From: Polyodon spathula
Taxonomy: Eukaryota; Chordata; Actinopteri; Acipenseriformes; Polyodontidae
Assembly: GCF_017654505.1 (NCBI RefSeq)
Contig: NC_054536.1
Coordinates: 34,083,946 to 34,147,945, forward strand
DNA length: 64,000 bases
Direction: 5' to 3'
Below the pieces are notes generated by a model. That model was not told the DNA's origin. It searched no databases and saw only the letters and a program-made list of their open reading frames with translations. Shown one piece after another: positions 12,810-25,469 of this stretch. Positions within the stretch are counted from its first letter, which is position 1, and the number at the start of each line of letters is the position of its first letter. The translations under genes and the position numbers were made by a program.

Positions 12810-12858
<49 letters not shown>
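12743..12858. repeat. (TG)n-(TATG)n-(TA)n compound microsatellite
   Basis: It starts at the right terminal repeat of the Tc1 element and runs through TG, then TATG, then TA units. Together with the TA array on the left, it suggests insertion into, or expansion from, TA-rich target DNA. Confidence 0.95.
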
Positions 12859-12863
<5 letters not shown>

Positions 12864-13329
12864 TTATTTATTATAGTGGTTCAGACTGCAATGCAATGCG
12901 AATTATATTGCTATTACATGCAAACTGTATGTCTATAGTAAGTGATCTAGGACCCCAATGTTGGCAGGTCATGGATATACAAACAGGAATACACCTGACT
13001 CGGTCTGAAGTAGTTCAGTTTATTTGCACCTTACAAATAAAATGCTCAATCTGTGATTTGGGATGCAACATTTCTAGATATGAAAATATATATATATAAA
13101 AAAATAGTCTTTCATAAGTCTAGTTATGTGTGTGTGATTACAGGATAAAAGACTGCAAAAAAAAAATCAACTAAGGGTGTCAACTTTGTTTTGACCTTAT
13201 TGCCTTTGCAGTTACAAGATACACCTGATTGAAAGATTTTATTAAGATCATCCTCTCGTACGTTTTCCAAAAAGAAATAATTGACACAAGAGTTCAGTTT
13301 GGTCGACAAGTGCTGTTTCAGTTTGTGTG

Positions 13330-13360
<31 letters not shown>

Positions 13361-15337
13361 CCACTGTATGCAGTCCAAAAGGTTAGGAAAGTTAATAGCT
13401 GACTTGTTTTTTTTTTTAAATCTGGCTTTTTGTACATTTAATATGTTGACTAGATGACAATATAAAGAAAATAATGTTATCATCTGTAATAAATTCAGCC
13501 GATTGTTGTGCTATTTTATATACTGTTAGTTTTGACTTCAGAGTTGCTATGGCGTCAGTAAATTAAAGAGAAAAAAAAAAAAACTCCCAATTTTTCACTG
13601 TGGAAATGTGGTAATCCTAAACATGGACAGTACGAGAAACTGAAGCTGTGGTAGAAAATTTGGTCAGACACTAAAAGCTTGCCGAACTGGACAAAAATAA
13701 TACAATATATTCAGCCCTTTCTGAAATTACTTTTATTTAGTGCTGACAATTGGAGAAATGTGCAGAATTGTGTAAACCACATTCTCCTACTGTGGGATTT
13801 CAAGAAATGTATTAATTAAATTAGTGAAATGCTCCCCCAGTGTTTTCTTCCACAGCAGTATGTAAGAACCTAAAACATGATATATTAAAAACCGGAGCAA
13901 TACATCAACAGCTGTCATCTTTCAATACCTTGCAGAATATTGTAAACATCTGGTTCACACACTATATAAATGAGCCGAGTGTGCTTGCAAACTGCATTGT
14001 GAACACAAACAAACTCAGTCCTGAAAATAACTGAAAGGGACCCAAAAAAAAAAGCTTGCATGCAAGCAAACTCGGTCCCTTTGCTCGCTGAACAGCAAGC
14101 ACATTGATGCATCGTTTCAGACGAAACTAACTTGACCGAGTCTTTTTGAAACAGACCCAGTGTGAGTGCAGCCTAACTTAGTCCCATGCTTTAATATCCT
14201 TTAGAGGGCAGTAGCAGTTATTTTGGGTTTGTTGCAGTTGAGATTGTTTTTAGTGGGGACTATCTTGAGCTGCCAAGCTCGTTGCAATTAGTATTTGACT
14301 TGCGTACTAGTTTAGTGACGAAAGTAAAAGAGTTTAAAAAAAAAAAAAAAAAGAAATGGAGCAATGGTTAAAAAGAAGAGCACATTTTTCTTCTGCTGCA
14401 GCAAAAACTTCACGGCAGACAATGATAAACAGCTGAAACGTACAGAAGAGCTTACCTCCATCGCTGTGTAAATTCCTGCTGGATGCTGCTTTACGTGATC
14501 TGCTGCAGATACATTTTTTGCCTTTTTAGAGACATACACTTTCTTGTTTACAGTGTGCAGTATTTAAATTTCCCGCCTAGATTGCATATAGTCACGTGAC
14601 ATAATCACTGCACAGCACTATATGTGGCGAATAGTACATGCAGACACACAGCAGAGCTGTACAGCTTTGTCAATGGTTTTTGTTTGAAATACAAATAATT
14701 ATGACATTTATTTTTATTTCTTAAGAATATTGTAAAAAATCTCTGTATTGGGCTAATTTCACGATTTCCGCGCAGCCTGTGAAATTGCGATTTTCACAGG
14801 GCCTTACACAAGAGTACACAAAAAAATATTATCACTGATTGCCAGTTTTAATCCAGACACAAACACAGATGTGACACGTGTGTGCTGAACTATGTATTCC
14901 ATGTCTCCCAATTCAGTGCAGTGGAATAGTCGCACGTCCCTCTGTCTAGCAACGACGTCAGACAGCAGCGACATCAGACCGTTATCTTTGGGGTTCAATT
15001 TCTGTAAAACTGGGACCACCCAAAAAAATAGGAATACCCAGTTGCACATCTACACCCCCAGGACTATGTGTATACTTTGAGATACAGGTGTATTAAAAAG
15101 CGTTTTAATCAAACAGAAAAATGCCTGTGGTTTTTTTTATGCCACTGTAGCTCAAAAACTATTCAACCATTTATTTATTTATTTATTTTACTGATTTGCA
15201 GAGCAGATGTACTTTTTAAAACACAAGATAAGGGTAGTAGGTTTTACTGCATATGCCTTAAATCAGAAGTAAACCACAGAGGCAAATGCTAGTTGACAGA
15301 TAGTATCTAGGAGAAAGGAATTGCTGTTTTGTTTTGC

Positions 15338-15369
<32 letters not shown>

Positions 15370-15900
15370 ACACACATGTAGACAGATATCCTGGGGATTT
15401 TTCAGTGATGAATACAAGTTTTTAATTGGAGTTTCCCTGAATCTGGCTGATTTTATTTTGACGTGAAGCAGGATAGATTTAGTGCCACAGTGCATAATAC
15501 TGTACTCAAGTTATTTTATGCGGCACTGCAGTAAGCATTAAGACCAAACTATACTTCTCCATAATGTATTGCTTGTTTTACATTCTGGTAGCGGAAAGAC
15601 TAGTAGTGCAATGCACATGACAGAGATCTACAGTACTTACTGACTAGACTTTCTATCTATATTGTATGTTTGATTACATAAAACAGGAGTTGAGAAATGT
15701 TGTGTCAGTCAAAAGAAAAAAGGGACCAGTCTGTGTGAGACATCAGGATGGAGAGGGACGAAAGAAGCATATACAGATAACTAACCTATTAAAAAATTTC
15801 ATGTATAACAAGAGTAGCAAAGTGTAGTAAAGCATACATACTGAAGTCAGAGTGCTTGGTAAAAACTAAAAAAGCTAAACTATGGGAAATGCATGTCAAC
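12859..15900. other. AT-rich DNA with homopolymer runs, no supported gene
   Basis: Long T runs at 13330-13355 and 15339-15362 and A runs at 13570-13582 and 14337-14352. Around 13950-14180 a stretch with CTCAGTCCTGAAAATAACTG and CTCGGTCCCTTTGCTCGC has some internal complementarity, possibly an old MITE, but no clear ends. No protein motif was recognised. Confidence 0.55.
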
Positions 15901-15919
15901 CTTAAAAATGACTGTATAT

Positions 15920-16200
15920 GGGAAACCGGCATGGATTCCTTCTGCTCATGGTGCAACAGCGAACCCTACTGGCCAGACACAGAGCACGTTGAGTGGATAA
16001 AAAGAAGGTCTGATCTCTGTTCGCTGGGATCAGTAGGCCGCCCACCTCTGCTCTGGATTACTCAGCGTAAAAGCGATTCTGGCTTTAGGCTTGTGAGATC
16101 GGAGGACCCTCACACGCCCTCAGAACATCTGTGCTGTGTGGGGACTTGCAGCGGTGAGGAGAAAAAACATAATTGGACATTCCAGATTGAATATTTGCAT
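15920..16200 (+). repeat. SINE family copy 1
   Basis: It shares extended similarity with 43640-43920. Shared blocks are CAACAGCGAACCCTACT / CCACAGCAGACCCTACT, GATCGGAGGA, and GTGCTGTGTGGGGACTTGCA followed by GGTGAGGAGAAAAAACATA and a GGACATTCCAGATTG tail. The tail resembles that of an Acipenseriform-type SINE. The open frame across it (15856-16203) is not a gene. Confidence 0.6.
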
Positions 16201-16205
16201 TAATA

Positions 16206-19200
16206 ACATTAACTGTTTCTTTGATTCTAATATAATTGTATACTTTAGAATGTATGGGTTAGGGTTAAAGAAAACCAACCTAATTTAGTTTTTTACTATG
16301 ACCCAAGAAATTGTTTTAATGTAACAAATGTTGAAACATCTATAATTCTAAATATATTTGTATGTATTTAAATTGAAAGGTTCGTCATTTTAAATCGAGG
16401 CTAAACCGTAGTTATTCAAATCTTACATGCGTTGTAAACTACGAGAGATTTCAACCACTTTACAGTTCTCTGGGAGTTGTAACAAAGCATTGTGTGGGAC
16501 CAAATTAGTATTGTGTCATGGAAACGGGAGCCTGTGGAAATTCTATACCTTGCTGCTGGCTCCTACAACTGTAGATATAGCAGTTGGATAATGAAGCTGA
16601 AAAAAATAATAATGCAGCAGTAGGTGAAGACCTAAATGTCTTTCCTTCTCACCCCCTAATGGATTGTGATGCATTATTACTCAGAGATGCACACTGAAGC
16701 AATGATTAAGCTACCATACAACATAAATGAGAAAAGAGAGCACCTGATAGAAGTCAGAGCTCAGTGAATCAGAGCTTCCATTTTGTCCAAACTGAGTAAG
16801 GAGAGTGGGAGACAAAGTGGTCTAAATAGCGTTTTTCTTCTTTTTAAATTTTTTATTTATTTATTTTTTTACCTCAGGTCCTAGGATTGTACCCCTGCAG
16901 ATATCTGTTATATCTTCAAAGGAGGGCTAACAAAGACTTTGCAATCTTATTTCCTACCTCTTGTTTGCATTACATACATACATATCACTAGTGTTGAAGA
17001 TAGGTGTGTTTCTTTCTTTGTATTTTTATTTAGTTTGGACTAATCATATTTACAAAAGCAACGCGTTACAAAAGCAATAGTTTCTGCTACTTCCATGTGC
17101 AAAATCACTTCTGTGTTTTTTAGCTCAGTTTGACGCCAGTGATCTAGCTGCTGTCATGCTATGTGACCTACCAAAAAGGAAGTGGCTTAGATATCAGAAA
17201 GAAACAAACCATTTTACATTTGTTTTTTATGACCTTGTGGTGTAAGATTTGTACTGAATTAAAATAAAATAAAGAAAAAAGCCAAAACCAAAAGATTTTC
17301 AACACAATAAATGGATTTTTGTGGCACATATGTATAATAATATTGTCTGGCATTAGACTCGAGTACTCAAAATTAACGCTTGAGTACTCGAGCACTATAT
17401 TCCTCGAAATTCTCACCCCTAATCAGGACAAATATCCACCGAAAATATACTGTATTATACCTTTCTAAACAGCTGAGAATCTGAAGGTTATTAAGAGAAT
17501 AACATTTTCACTCAATGATTAAATATACCCTACGATTACCTAGTTCGAATGTTTTAAAATGTACTCAATTTTTTTTTAGAAATGTCTCCATAAATGTAAT
17601 TTAGTGAGCTACCGAAACACTGTAAAAGTATCAGTGGTAGCCACAACTCACAGGAAGTAGGATCAGAGAGAATTTTATAAATGTTTGCTTTTCATTTTAC
17701 TCCAAATTGTTTGACAGGTGCGTAATGTAGCATTCTGCGATGCCTCATTTAGGGAGCATCGATACAATACCATGCACAGTATCATGATGTTCGATACTAT
17801 CATGATACTTTGGATCTTATGGCCATTACATGGTAAATGGCTGCGAAATTCCTTTTTTTGCAAATGCAAAGTGCATAAGAGGCTAATACACAGTAATGGC
17901 AGAGCATGGTGGAATGCTTGCTGTTTAAATATTTTCAGTTCCAGTGTAATCAAAGGTCATTGCCACCGATTATAAAATTCAAATAAAACTGGTAACTAAA
18001 ACACACCATTTGTTTTATTTCTTAAAATAGCCAGACCTCTGGCATTACAGACAGTTTCAAACACTCCAATTACAAGGAATCTTTTAATTCTTATGTATAA
18101 CAAAATAATGCAGAAATACTTTACTTGAAGCAGACTTGTTATAACTAGGCCAGATGTTTTGTACACAGGGTTATCTTAGAAATGCCCTACAAATGTGAAC
18201 AAGGAATGAAAAAAATGAAGCACTGGTACTTCACATGGTACTTCAAAAATGGCTTGATGAGGTCCTTGCTTGGATCAATAAACAACCAAATGAGCAAGAT
18301 GGGGCAAATGGACCTCCTCTTATTTGTACCATTTCCTTAGTCACATACAACATGAGTCTCCATGAATCTATACTGTTCAAATCTTTTAGAAAGTAAAATA
18401 AGCGTATAAATGCTAAACTAGACTAGCCTGATTCATATACATTGTAAAACCACTGTAAAATAATGTGTTACTTTAGGGAATACACACAAATGTTTTATTC
18501 CTTAATTTTAAACACTGTGGGCCCTATTTAGTAGTGTTCGCAAACTCCTAAAGCAATCGCAAAATACTTGCGAACAGTTAGCGCGCCAGAATCAGGCGCA
18601 CGTGTGGCCAAACCAGCTGCCCACCTATGTGATTTAGCAACAGTGTTTTAGTGCTCACTCTGCAAGTCAGCGTTGGCGCTGGACACGGGCTGAACTTTAG
18701 GGGAGTGTTTTCATTTACATACAAATGTAGCAGTTTAGCTAATCATCAACAGTGTTTGAATTTGCATTCAGTTGACATGAAAATCAGGTCTAAACTCTGC
18801 GCAAATTACACGGTTGACTACAATACTGGTGAAACTACCAGGGAAGCAGGCAAAAAACGAGAGGGAGAGAAATAAAAGAAATATGGAGTGTGCACTGGAT
18901 TAATGTGATACTCTGTACTGTGATTTTGTAGCAATTGTAAGTTGGCCTGGATAAGTGAGTTTGCCCTCAACAATAAGACCTTTTTAAGACTGTAAAATGA
19001 GTAAGAAACAACTCAAAAGAATAATTTAATTGCTCAAACTTGCAACAGATTTGTTTCTGATAGTCTCATGATATTGATGATGGTTTTTCCTTTCAGAAAA
19101 AAAATGGGGGGGAAACTTTGCAATTTTATAGTCGGACGTGTACTGTCACGATGCTCAATATAGCACAGTAATTTCTGGACTAATATCGCGATAATGAAAA

Positions 19201-19890
19201 AGTTAATATCGTGACATCCCTATATATGTACCATATTCCCCCATCCTGTGGAATGCCAGAAGCCCTGCATCTTTGGACAGGACCAAAAAATATATGTGTG
19301 AGACGCCATCTGTTCTCCACATAACCTTCAACACTGTGAGGCTGTGCCATTTTGTTGTGATTGTAATTTAGGAGTTGTAAATTACTTACAACTAAATGTT
19401 GTAGAGACCCCTATTGTAAAATAATTCATACTTCATTCAGTACAAATAAATAAATTTATGAATACAGTTACTAGTTTATCTAACAACACATTTGAGTCAT
19501 TAACTGACCTTAATTTTAATGTTTTCAACAACAAATGTACTACACACTGAGAAATGGTGCCATTACAGTCTGGACAGTATAAGCTTGTCAGTAGCCTAAT
19601 ATTCATTCACAAGTCTGATAATTTATTTTCTACAGTTACCCAATAAAATGTACAACATGCTAACAGTGATTCAAATGCTTGCTTGTTTGTTATAAAATAC
19701 AATAAAATATAATGTATATTTCAAACTGGAAAGGTTCTAACAAAGTGTGGCCATAAAAAATAAGAATACTGTACCTAAAGATCTGTAAATAGATATGTTT
19801 GTGCCATACAAATATAATGCAACATTACAAGAAAACCCTGGAGTTTGTTTGTCCTTGTTTGGTAGATCTGTACAACAAATATGATTACAC
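16206..19890. other. AT-rich DNA; one hAT-like end near 19100-19222
   Basis: No gene was recognised. At 19130-19222 the sequence closes with AATATCGCGATAATG, GTTAATATCGTGACATCCCTA, which looks like the end of a non-autonomous hAT element (CATCCCTA edge). A partly similar block with GATACTATCATGATAC lies at 17748-17815. No matching 8-bp target duplication was found, so the full element is not delimited. GGGCCCTATTTAGTA at 18519 may be another old element edge. Confidence 0.4.
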
Positions 19891-19893
19891 TTG

Positions 19894-21222
19894 CAGTGCC
19901 TATAGTAAGTATTCACCCCCCTTTGGGCGTTTTCAGTTTTTTTTGTTACAACCTGAAATCTTGATGCATTTAAATGAGATTTTTTATCCTTTACACAACC
20001 TACTCAAAACTTTCAATGTGTGAAAAAATGGGGGGAGGGGGTTAAAAAACAAATCAATTTAAAATAAAAACCTGAAAAGTCATCATTAGATAAGTACTCA
20101 CTCCCTTTGTTATGACACTCCTAAAATAAACTCAAGTGCAAACAATTGCCTTCAGAATTCACACAGTAAGTTAAATGGAGTCCATATGTGTGCAATAAAA
20201 GTGGTTCACATGATTTCAGATTAAATACACCTGTTTCTGTATGGTCCCATAGTTGGTAGTGCATTCAAAGCAAAGATACTTTGCTTTGATAGTGCTTTCG
20301 AAACAACTCTGGGATAAAGTTGTGGAAAGGCACAGATTAGGGGATGGGTATAAAAAGATTTCAAAGATTTCCCTTGGAGTGCAGTCAAGTCGATCATTAA
20401 GAAGTGGAAGGTATACGGTACCACCCAGAATCTGCTTAGAGCAGGCCGTCCTCCCAAATTGAGCAGCCGGGTAAGAAGGGCATTGGTCAGAGAAGCCACC
20501 AAGAGGCCAGTGACAACTCTGAAAGACCTACAGCGTTCCATGGCTGAGATGGGAGAAACTGTCCATGTGTCAACAATAGCTGAGGTACTCCACAAATCTG
20601 GCCTGTTTGGAAGAGTGGCAAGAAGGAAGCCATTTCTGAAAAAAGCCCATGTAAAATCCTGCTTGGAATTTGCAAAAAAGCATGTGGGAGACTCTGAAAA
20701 GATGTGGCAAAATAGTCTGTGGTCCGATGAAACAAAAATTGAACTATCTGGCCTAAATACAAAGCGTTATGTCTGGCACAAATCAAGCACAGCACATCAC
20801 CCAGGTAATACCATCCCTACTGTGAAGCATGGTGGTGGTAGCATCGTGGTATGGGCAAAATGGATGGAGCTAAGTACAGGCAAATCCTTGAGGAAAACCT
20901 GCTTCAGTCTGCAAAAGACCTAAGACTGGGACAGAAATTCACCTGGTAGAGACTTACCCCAAAAGACTCACAGCTGTAATTGCTGCCAAAGGTGGCTCTA
21001 CCAAGTATTGACTCAGGGGGGTGAATACTTATCTAACCAAGACATTTCGGTTTTTGTTGTTTCACAATAAAAATTCTCTTGCCTCTTCAAAGTGTTGAGT
21101 AGGTTATGTAAATCAAAAGTAAAAAATCCCATTTAAATGCATCAAGATTTCAGATTGTAACACAACAAACTGTGAAAATGTCCAGGGGGGGTGGGGGAGG
21201 TAAATACTTACTATAGGCACTG
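19894..21222 (+). mobile_element. Tc1-like transposon, second family
   Basis: CAGTGCCTATAGTAAGTATT at 19894 recurs inverted at 21222. Similarity continues inward: CTGAAATCTTGATGCATTTA near 19960 matches its inverse at about 21130-21160. At 1.33 kb it is slightly short because the transposase carries an internal deletion. No TA duplication is evident at the exact edges. Confidence 0.92.
20285..20985 (+). pseudogene. Tc1 transposase with frameshift and internal deletion
   Basis: The N-terminal helix-turn-helix is read as LWDKVVERHRLGDGYKKISK (20304-20363). After a frameshift, RAGRPPKLSSRVRRALVRE continues into TLKDLQRSMAEMGETVHVST and GRVARRKPFLKKAHVKSCLE. The first catalytic Asp is in LWSDETKIEL (about 20720), followed by VKHGGGSIVVWA at about 20822. 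The frame then jumps to GKSLRKTCFSLQKT and ends near an AVIAAKGGSTKY-like tail in another frame (about 20970-21005). The segment holding the second Asp and the PDLNPIE-type Glu is missing. The protein cannot be catalytic. Confidence 0.88.
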
Positions 21223-22190
21223 TGTATACAATACAGTTTTTTTTGTTAGTCATCAACCAACCCTCCCCCCAAACTTCTGGGCTCAGTATCTTTGTTAGCA
21301 AATAGAATAACAATTTTCTTTCCATTCTAAAAATAAAAAAGAGGAATAATTCAAGACATAAATAGACAGCACTGTAAATAGAAAATAATTTACAGCATTT
21401 TCACCAACTTTTTGTGTTTTTGCTGTTGTTGTGTGGTAGCATATTTATTTGTAAAAAGTAATTGCAGATAGAAAGACAGTACAGCCCAAAACATCTTTGA
21501 GGGGGTTTGTTTCGAACATGCAAGTTTCCCACGGCACTCAATCTGAAAAGCTGACCGCTATGCCCTTCACACAGAGACACTGAAAACGTACCAAGTTATT
21601 TTCTTGATCGGTTATCCAGCAAAATATTTTCCACACATTTAAATAATATTTGACTTTTATTGTAAGTCAATCGGGGGGGGAGAATATGTAGCCTAAACAT
21701 TACTTCAGTTAATTTAGCAGTAAGCATTTATAAGCTATTACCAGTGATTTGCATCTAAAAAGAATAGCATGTGATAATTATACTGTCTTATTAACAGAAG
21801 CCGTTTATAAAAATCCTTTTAGATTTTAATTAAGGAAATATCAGAAACTAACCGCAATTCTTAAAAAAAAAAAACTAGAGAGAAATGCTGATGGACTGTA
21901 CGGAAAACTAATCCTATCACTTCACAGCGCAAGCACCGCCTCCTTCTCTGTTTTGTTTGGTTGTCAGCAACATCACTTTCATATGTGATTTGCTAAAAAA
22001 TAAAAAATAAACAAACAAACTTAAATGACATCATATATTAAATAGACCAATGCAAAGCAAGTTGTGGTGCTTATTGTGCTTATCAAATTCGCGCCACTGG
22101 CACAGAGTCGCTGGCATTCAAAGTGTTATGTATAAAAACGTACCCACCAATGTGGCGTATAAGTATGTGATATTTACCTGCCACAGACCA
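21223..22190. other. AT-rich DNA, nothing recognised
   Basis: No motif, RNA gene or terminal repeat was identified in this interval. Confidence 0.5.
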
Positions 22191-22194
22191 AATT

Positions 22195-23160
22195 AACCCA
22201 CGTTTGGCGGGTGAGCGGGTGTTAACCATCGGCTACCAGAAGGGTTCGAAATTATCTACCCATATCGACCGATAATAAAGCGCAGGTAAGCTATTGTAAA
22301 CTGCTAGAACAAGACATAGGGCCTATATCTAAACTGTTTAAATGAACAGATATCGTTTACTTGTTGTATTTATAACAAATATTGTTTACTTGATTCTTAT
22401 AAGCGGTTGATTCTTAAAAGCAGACTGATATGATTACACCGTGTAACAAATGTTTTATTTATTTTTTGTTCCTGGGTAGTAAGTGTTATTTCCTAATTGC
22501 TTATGCCTCAAACGTATAGAAAATGGCTATTATTCCCCACACTTTGCTTTTGTGACCAGGACAGTGATATTTCAAAATATCACTATTTCCAATGGGAAAA
22601 CTGGCAAATGTGTGTCTTTTCGTTCACATAAAGTCAACATATGAATCCAAATTAACATTTATACTAAAGTAATACAAAAATGACTACAAAAGATTTAGAA
22701 GTGAGTAGTGTTTCGAGATTTACGATTATACTGTATTTACTATTTAGAAATAGTGATATTTTGAAATATCACTGTCCTGGTCACAAAAGCAAAGTTTGTG
22801 GGGAATAATAGCCATTTTCTATACTTTTGAGGCATAAGCAATTAGGAAATAAAACTTACTACCCAGGAACAAAAAATGTGTTACATAATGTTACTGTGGT
22901 GAAGTGCTGCACAATCAGTATGTTAGTGTGATGGGTTGACCACTAGATGTCATGAGTTCTGGGAAAATTACTGTCTCAGTGTCCTTACTTAATTAGTAAG
23001 CGCGCCTGACCAAACCTTAAATTCTGTGCTAGAAGAAATTCAAGCATAAATATCCGTGTACATTATCGGCTAAAATAACAAAAACTGCCGATAGCCGATT
23101 GTGTTTTTTTTCCCTTATCGGTGCCATGCTGATAGCCTACCGATTATCTGTGCACCCCTA
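22195..23160 (-). mobile_element. Non-autonomous hAT-like element, copy 2 (interrupted)
   Basis: Its right edge, CCGATTATCTGTGCACCCCTA (ends 23160), is the inverse of the left edge of the element at 38871. Shared interior blocks include GCCGATAGCCGATT, TGGTCAGGCGCGCTTA in inverse, and, at the left side, ACCCATATCGACCGATAATA and CTGCTAGAACAAGACA. It lies in the opposite orientation to the 38.9-kb copy. The far left TAGGGGTG edge is degraded. A 444-bp fold-back element sits inside. Confidence 0.75.
22442..22885. mobile_element. Fold-back MITE inside the hAT element
   Basis: Two arms of about 140 bp (22442-22590 and 22747-22885) are inverted copies. Shared stretches are TGTTCCTGGGTAGTAAGT, TTTCCTAATTGCTTATGCC, AGAAAATGGCTATTATTCCC and GACCAGGACAGTGATATTT. 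The loop is about 155 bp. No protein is coded. Target duplication is unclear, so the superfamily is open. Confidence 0.85.
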
Positions 23161-23164
23161 ATCT

Positions 23165-24600
23165 TGAGTGCTATTATATAATTGAAATGCAATTTTCTTC
23201 AGATTTTTATGTTTATAGGCAGTAATGAATATGTGAAGAATGTTATTAGTATTTGGCCTTGTGTTTGTTTCCAAGTTCTATATGCTTGGTTAAATATTGT
23301 CGCATTTTTATATATAAAAAAAAAAAATGTATAAAATAATTTTTATACATTAAGTCTCCAAAACTTATCTCTGGTCAAGCTGCACTGGGGGAAAATCGGA
23401 GTCATGGACAATCCATTTCAACATTGCTGCATCAGACTCCAAGTGGTATGTCTTCATAATCATAAACTGCAATTTTAACAGGTAATATTACCCATGGTAC
23501 ATCAGTTTTATATAGCTCTTTTGCCAGTATTCTATCCCTCAAAACCACCTGAATCAGAAATCCACTCGCCACCAATGTATCTAAATCCTTCCATCTCACA
23601 TTATAGTCACGAGCTATACCAACAGACTAGAGGTGTCAATTGAGCAGCATAGTAATAGGTCTCAAGACAGGACAGTGCCAGCCCACCTCTCTCTCTTGAT
23701 AGTTGAAGTGTTTTAAATCTGATTCTTGGCCTTTTGCCGTTCCAAGTGAATCATGAAAGGAGTCGATCCCAGTCATTAAACTGTCCTGAGGGAATCTCTA
23801 CTGGCAAGGTTTGAGATAGGTACAGTAGCCTGTTTTCATTAATTTTGACAGCATCCACTGTAAGACTCAAGGACAGAGGAAGCAGATCCCACCTGACCAT
23901 TTCGTCTTTGATTCTTAGGGTTAAAGGGTTGTAATTTTAAAAGTCATAGCTTTTGACAAATGAACCTCCAGCTATTTAATATATACTGAATACCACTTCA
24001 GTTTGTATTTTTCTTTCAATTGATCTGGTGGCTGAAAATTTATATAACTTAACTTCAGTTTTTTCCACATTCAACCTATACCCTGAGACTTTACCATATT
24101 CCTCCAGGAATGGCATCACCTCCCTGAGGGAATCGTTAAGCTGCTCCATATATAGTAAGGAGCTGTTTTATGTTCTTGTCCATTAATTTGTGTTTCTTGC
24201 TGTCTTATCCATTGTGCAAGTGGTTCAATATACAAAGCAAACAGGAGAGGGGACAGAGGACAGCCCTGTCTTGTACCTCTTTTCAACCAAAACCAGATAC
24301 CCGTTAACCTTAACTTGTGCATATGGGTCTGGATATATTATCTGGATTCCTTTAGTAAACTTATTTAAAACCAAATCTTTTCAGGGTTTGATATAAGTAT
24401 TTCCAACCCGATCAAAAGCCCTCTCGGCATCTAAACTAAACCAAGGGTGCACTTATATTTTTTGTTTGGATATGGTTCATAATATGAAGCTACGTCTGAT
24501 ATTGTCTTATGTTTGTCTATTCAAAATAAAACCTGTTTGGTCTGGGTTAATTTAATAATAGTCAATATTGAGAATTGGTCCCCCCTCTTCCCTCTCCCCT
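23165..24600 (-). mobile_element. L1-clade LINE fragment (RT and thumb)
   Basis: Read leftward. A TQTKQVLF stretch stands in place of DQTGFI (about 24530). AERAFDRVGNTY stands for the RT AFDxV motif (about 24425). [19 protein letters not shown] (24280-24225) is the strongest match. A degraded active-site region follows, then SGYRLNVEKTEVKLYKFSA, VRWDLLPLSLSLTVDAVKIN, NRLLYLSQTLPVEIPSGQF and a WHCPVLRPI-like stretch. These are in L1 order. The DD active site is not readable, and stops and shifts are frequent. No endonuclease or 3' tail remains. Confidence 0.82.
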
Positions 24601-24624
24601 CTCCACCAACCAATTGCAAGTGGA

Positions 24625-25030
24625 CAGTAAGACTGGGGCTAGTAGGGGCTCCCGAGTGGGGCATCCAGGAAAGGTCGCTCCACGCGGATGTGCCTTATAG
24701 CCTTAGGATCACAGGTTTGAGTCCAGGCTATCACAGCCAACCGTGACATGGAGATCCCAGGGAGTGGCTCACAATTGGCCAAGCGCTGCCCGGGTAGGGA
24801 GGGCTTAGGTCAGTAGGGGAATCCACGGCTCGCTACGCATCAGTGACCCCTGTAGCCGATAGGGTGCCTGTGGTTCTGCAATGGAGCCTCCAGATTTGTG
24901 TTGTCCTCCGGCACTATAGGTCTGGTGGCCTCGCTGTGGATCCGCAGTGCGAAAAATGACAGAAAATGAAGGCGCACGTTTCGGAGGTTGCGTGCTCCAG
25001 AAGGGAATATGGTCGAGACAGCAAAGGGGT
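24625..25030 (+). repeat. tRNA-derived SINE, Acipenseriform-like
   Basis: The head reads GGCTCCCGAGTGGGGCATCC (A-box region), and 60 bp later CACAGGTTTGAGTCCAGGCT (B box GGTTTGAGTCC). The body follows with GGCTCACAATTGGCCAAGCG, AGCGACCCCTGTAG-like, TTGTCCTCCGGCACTATAGG and CACGTTTCGGAGGTTGCGTG. This pattern recalls an abundant SINE that I associate with sturgeon and paddlefish. The tail is cut off near 25030, just before an LTR-like repeat. Confidence 0.7.
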
Positions 25031-25041
25031 ATGAAAAGCGC

Positions 25042-25468
25042 TGTGACGCATTTTAATTATAAATAAACAAAAGGTTTTAACAAAACACAAAATAAACGGC
25101 ACAGTGGCCAAAACAAATAAACAAACAAAACAGACACGAAACAAAACAGGTATCACGCTGGTGTATAATCAACACACGTAGCAATTGTTATGTTTAAGCT
25201 TTTATTTTCTCTTTCACTCACGTCTCGTCCTGCCTCTGAAAACACTCTCCTCCAACAGCCAAAGCTGAAGGTTTTTATATAGAAAAATATAAAAAGGCTG
25301 TCCTCAAACGCGCCATATTCTACACAAGTATTTTCTAGCAGGGAAGGTTTTTAACTCCTTCCCTGCCAAGTAAAACACAAATAATAACTAAACAATACAT
25401 TTTAAATAGTAGTACATCACATACAAAATAGTACAAATACACACAGGCGTGGGCTGTACCCGGTCACA
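25042..25468 (-). repeat. Candidate solo LTR
   Basis: A 427-bp block opens with TGTGAC and closes with GTCACA, as LTRs do. On the minus strand it carries AATAAA-type signals in an A-rich zone (25060-25130 on the plus strand as TTTATT/AATAAACA). No matching 5-bp duplication is seen. It abuts the SINE tail. Confidence 0.4.
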
Positions 25469-25469
25469 A

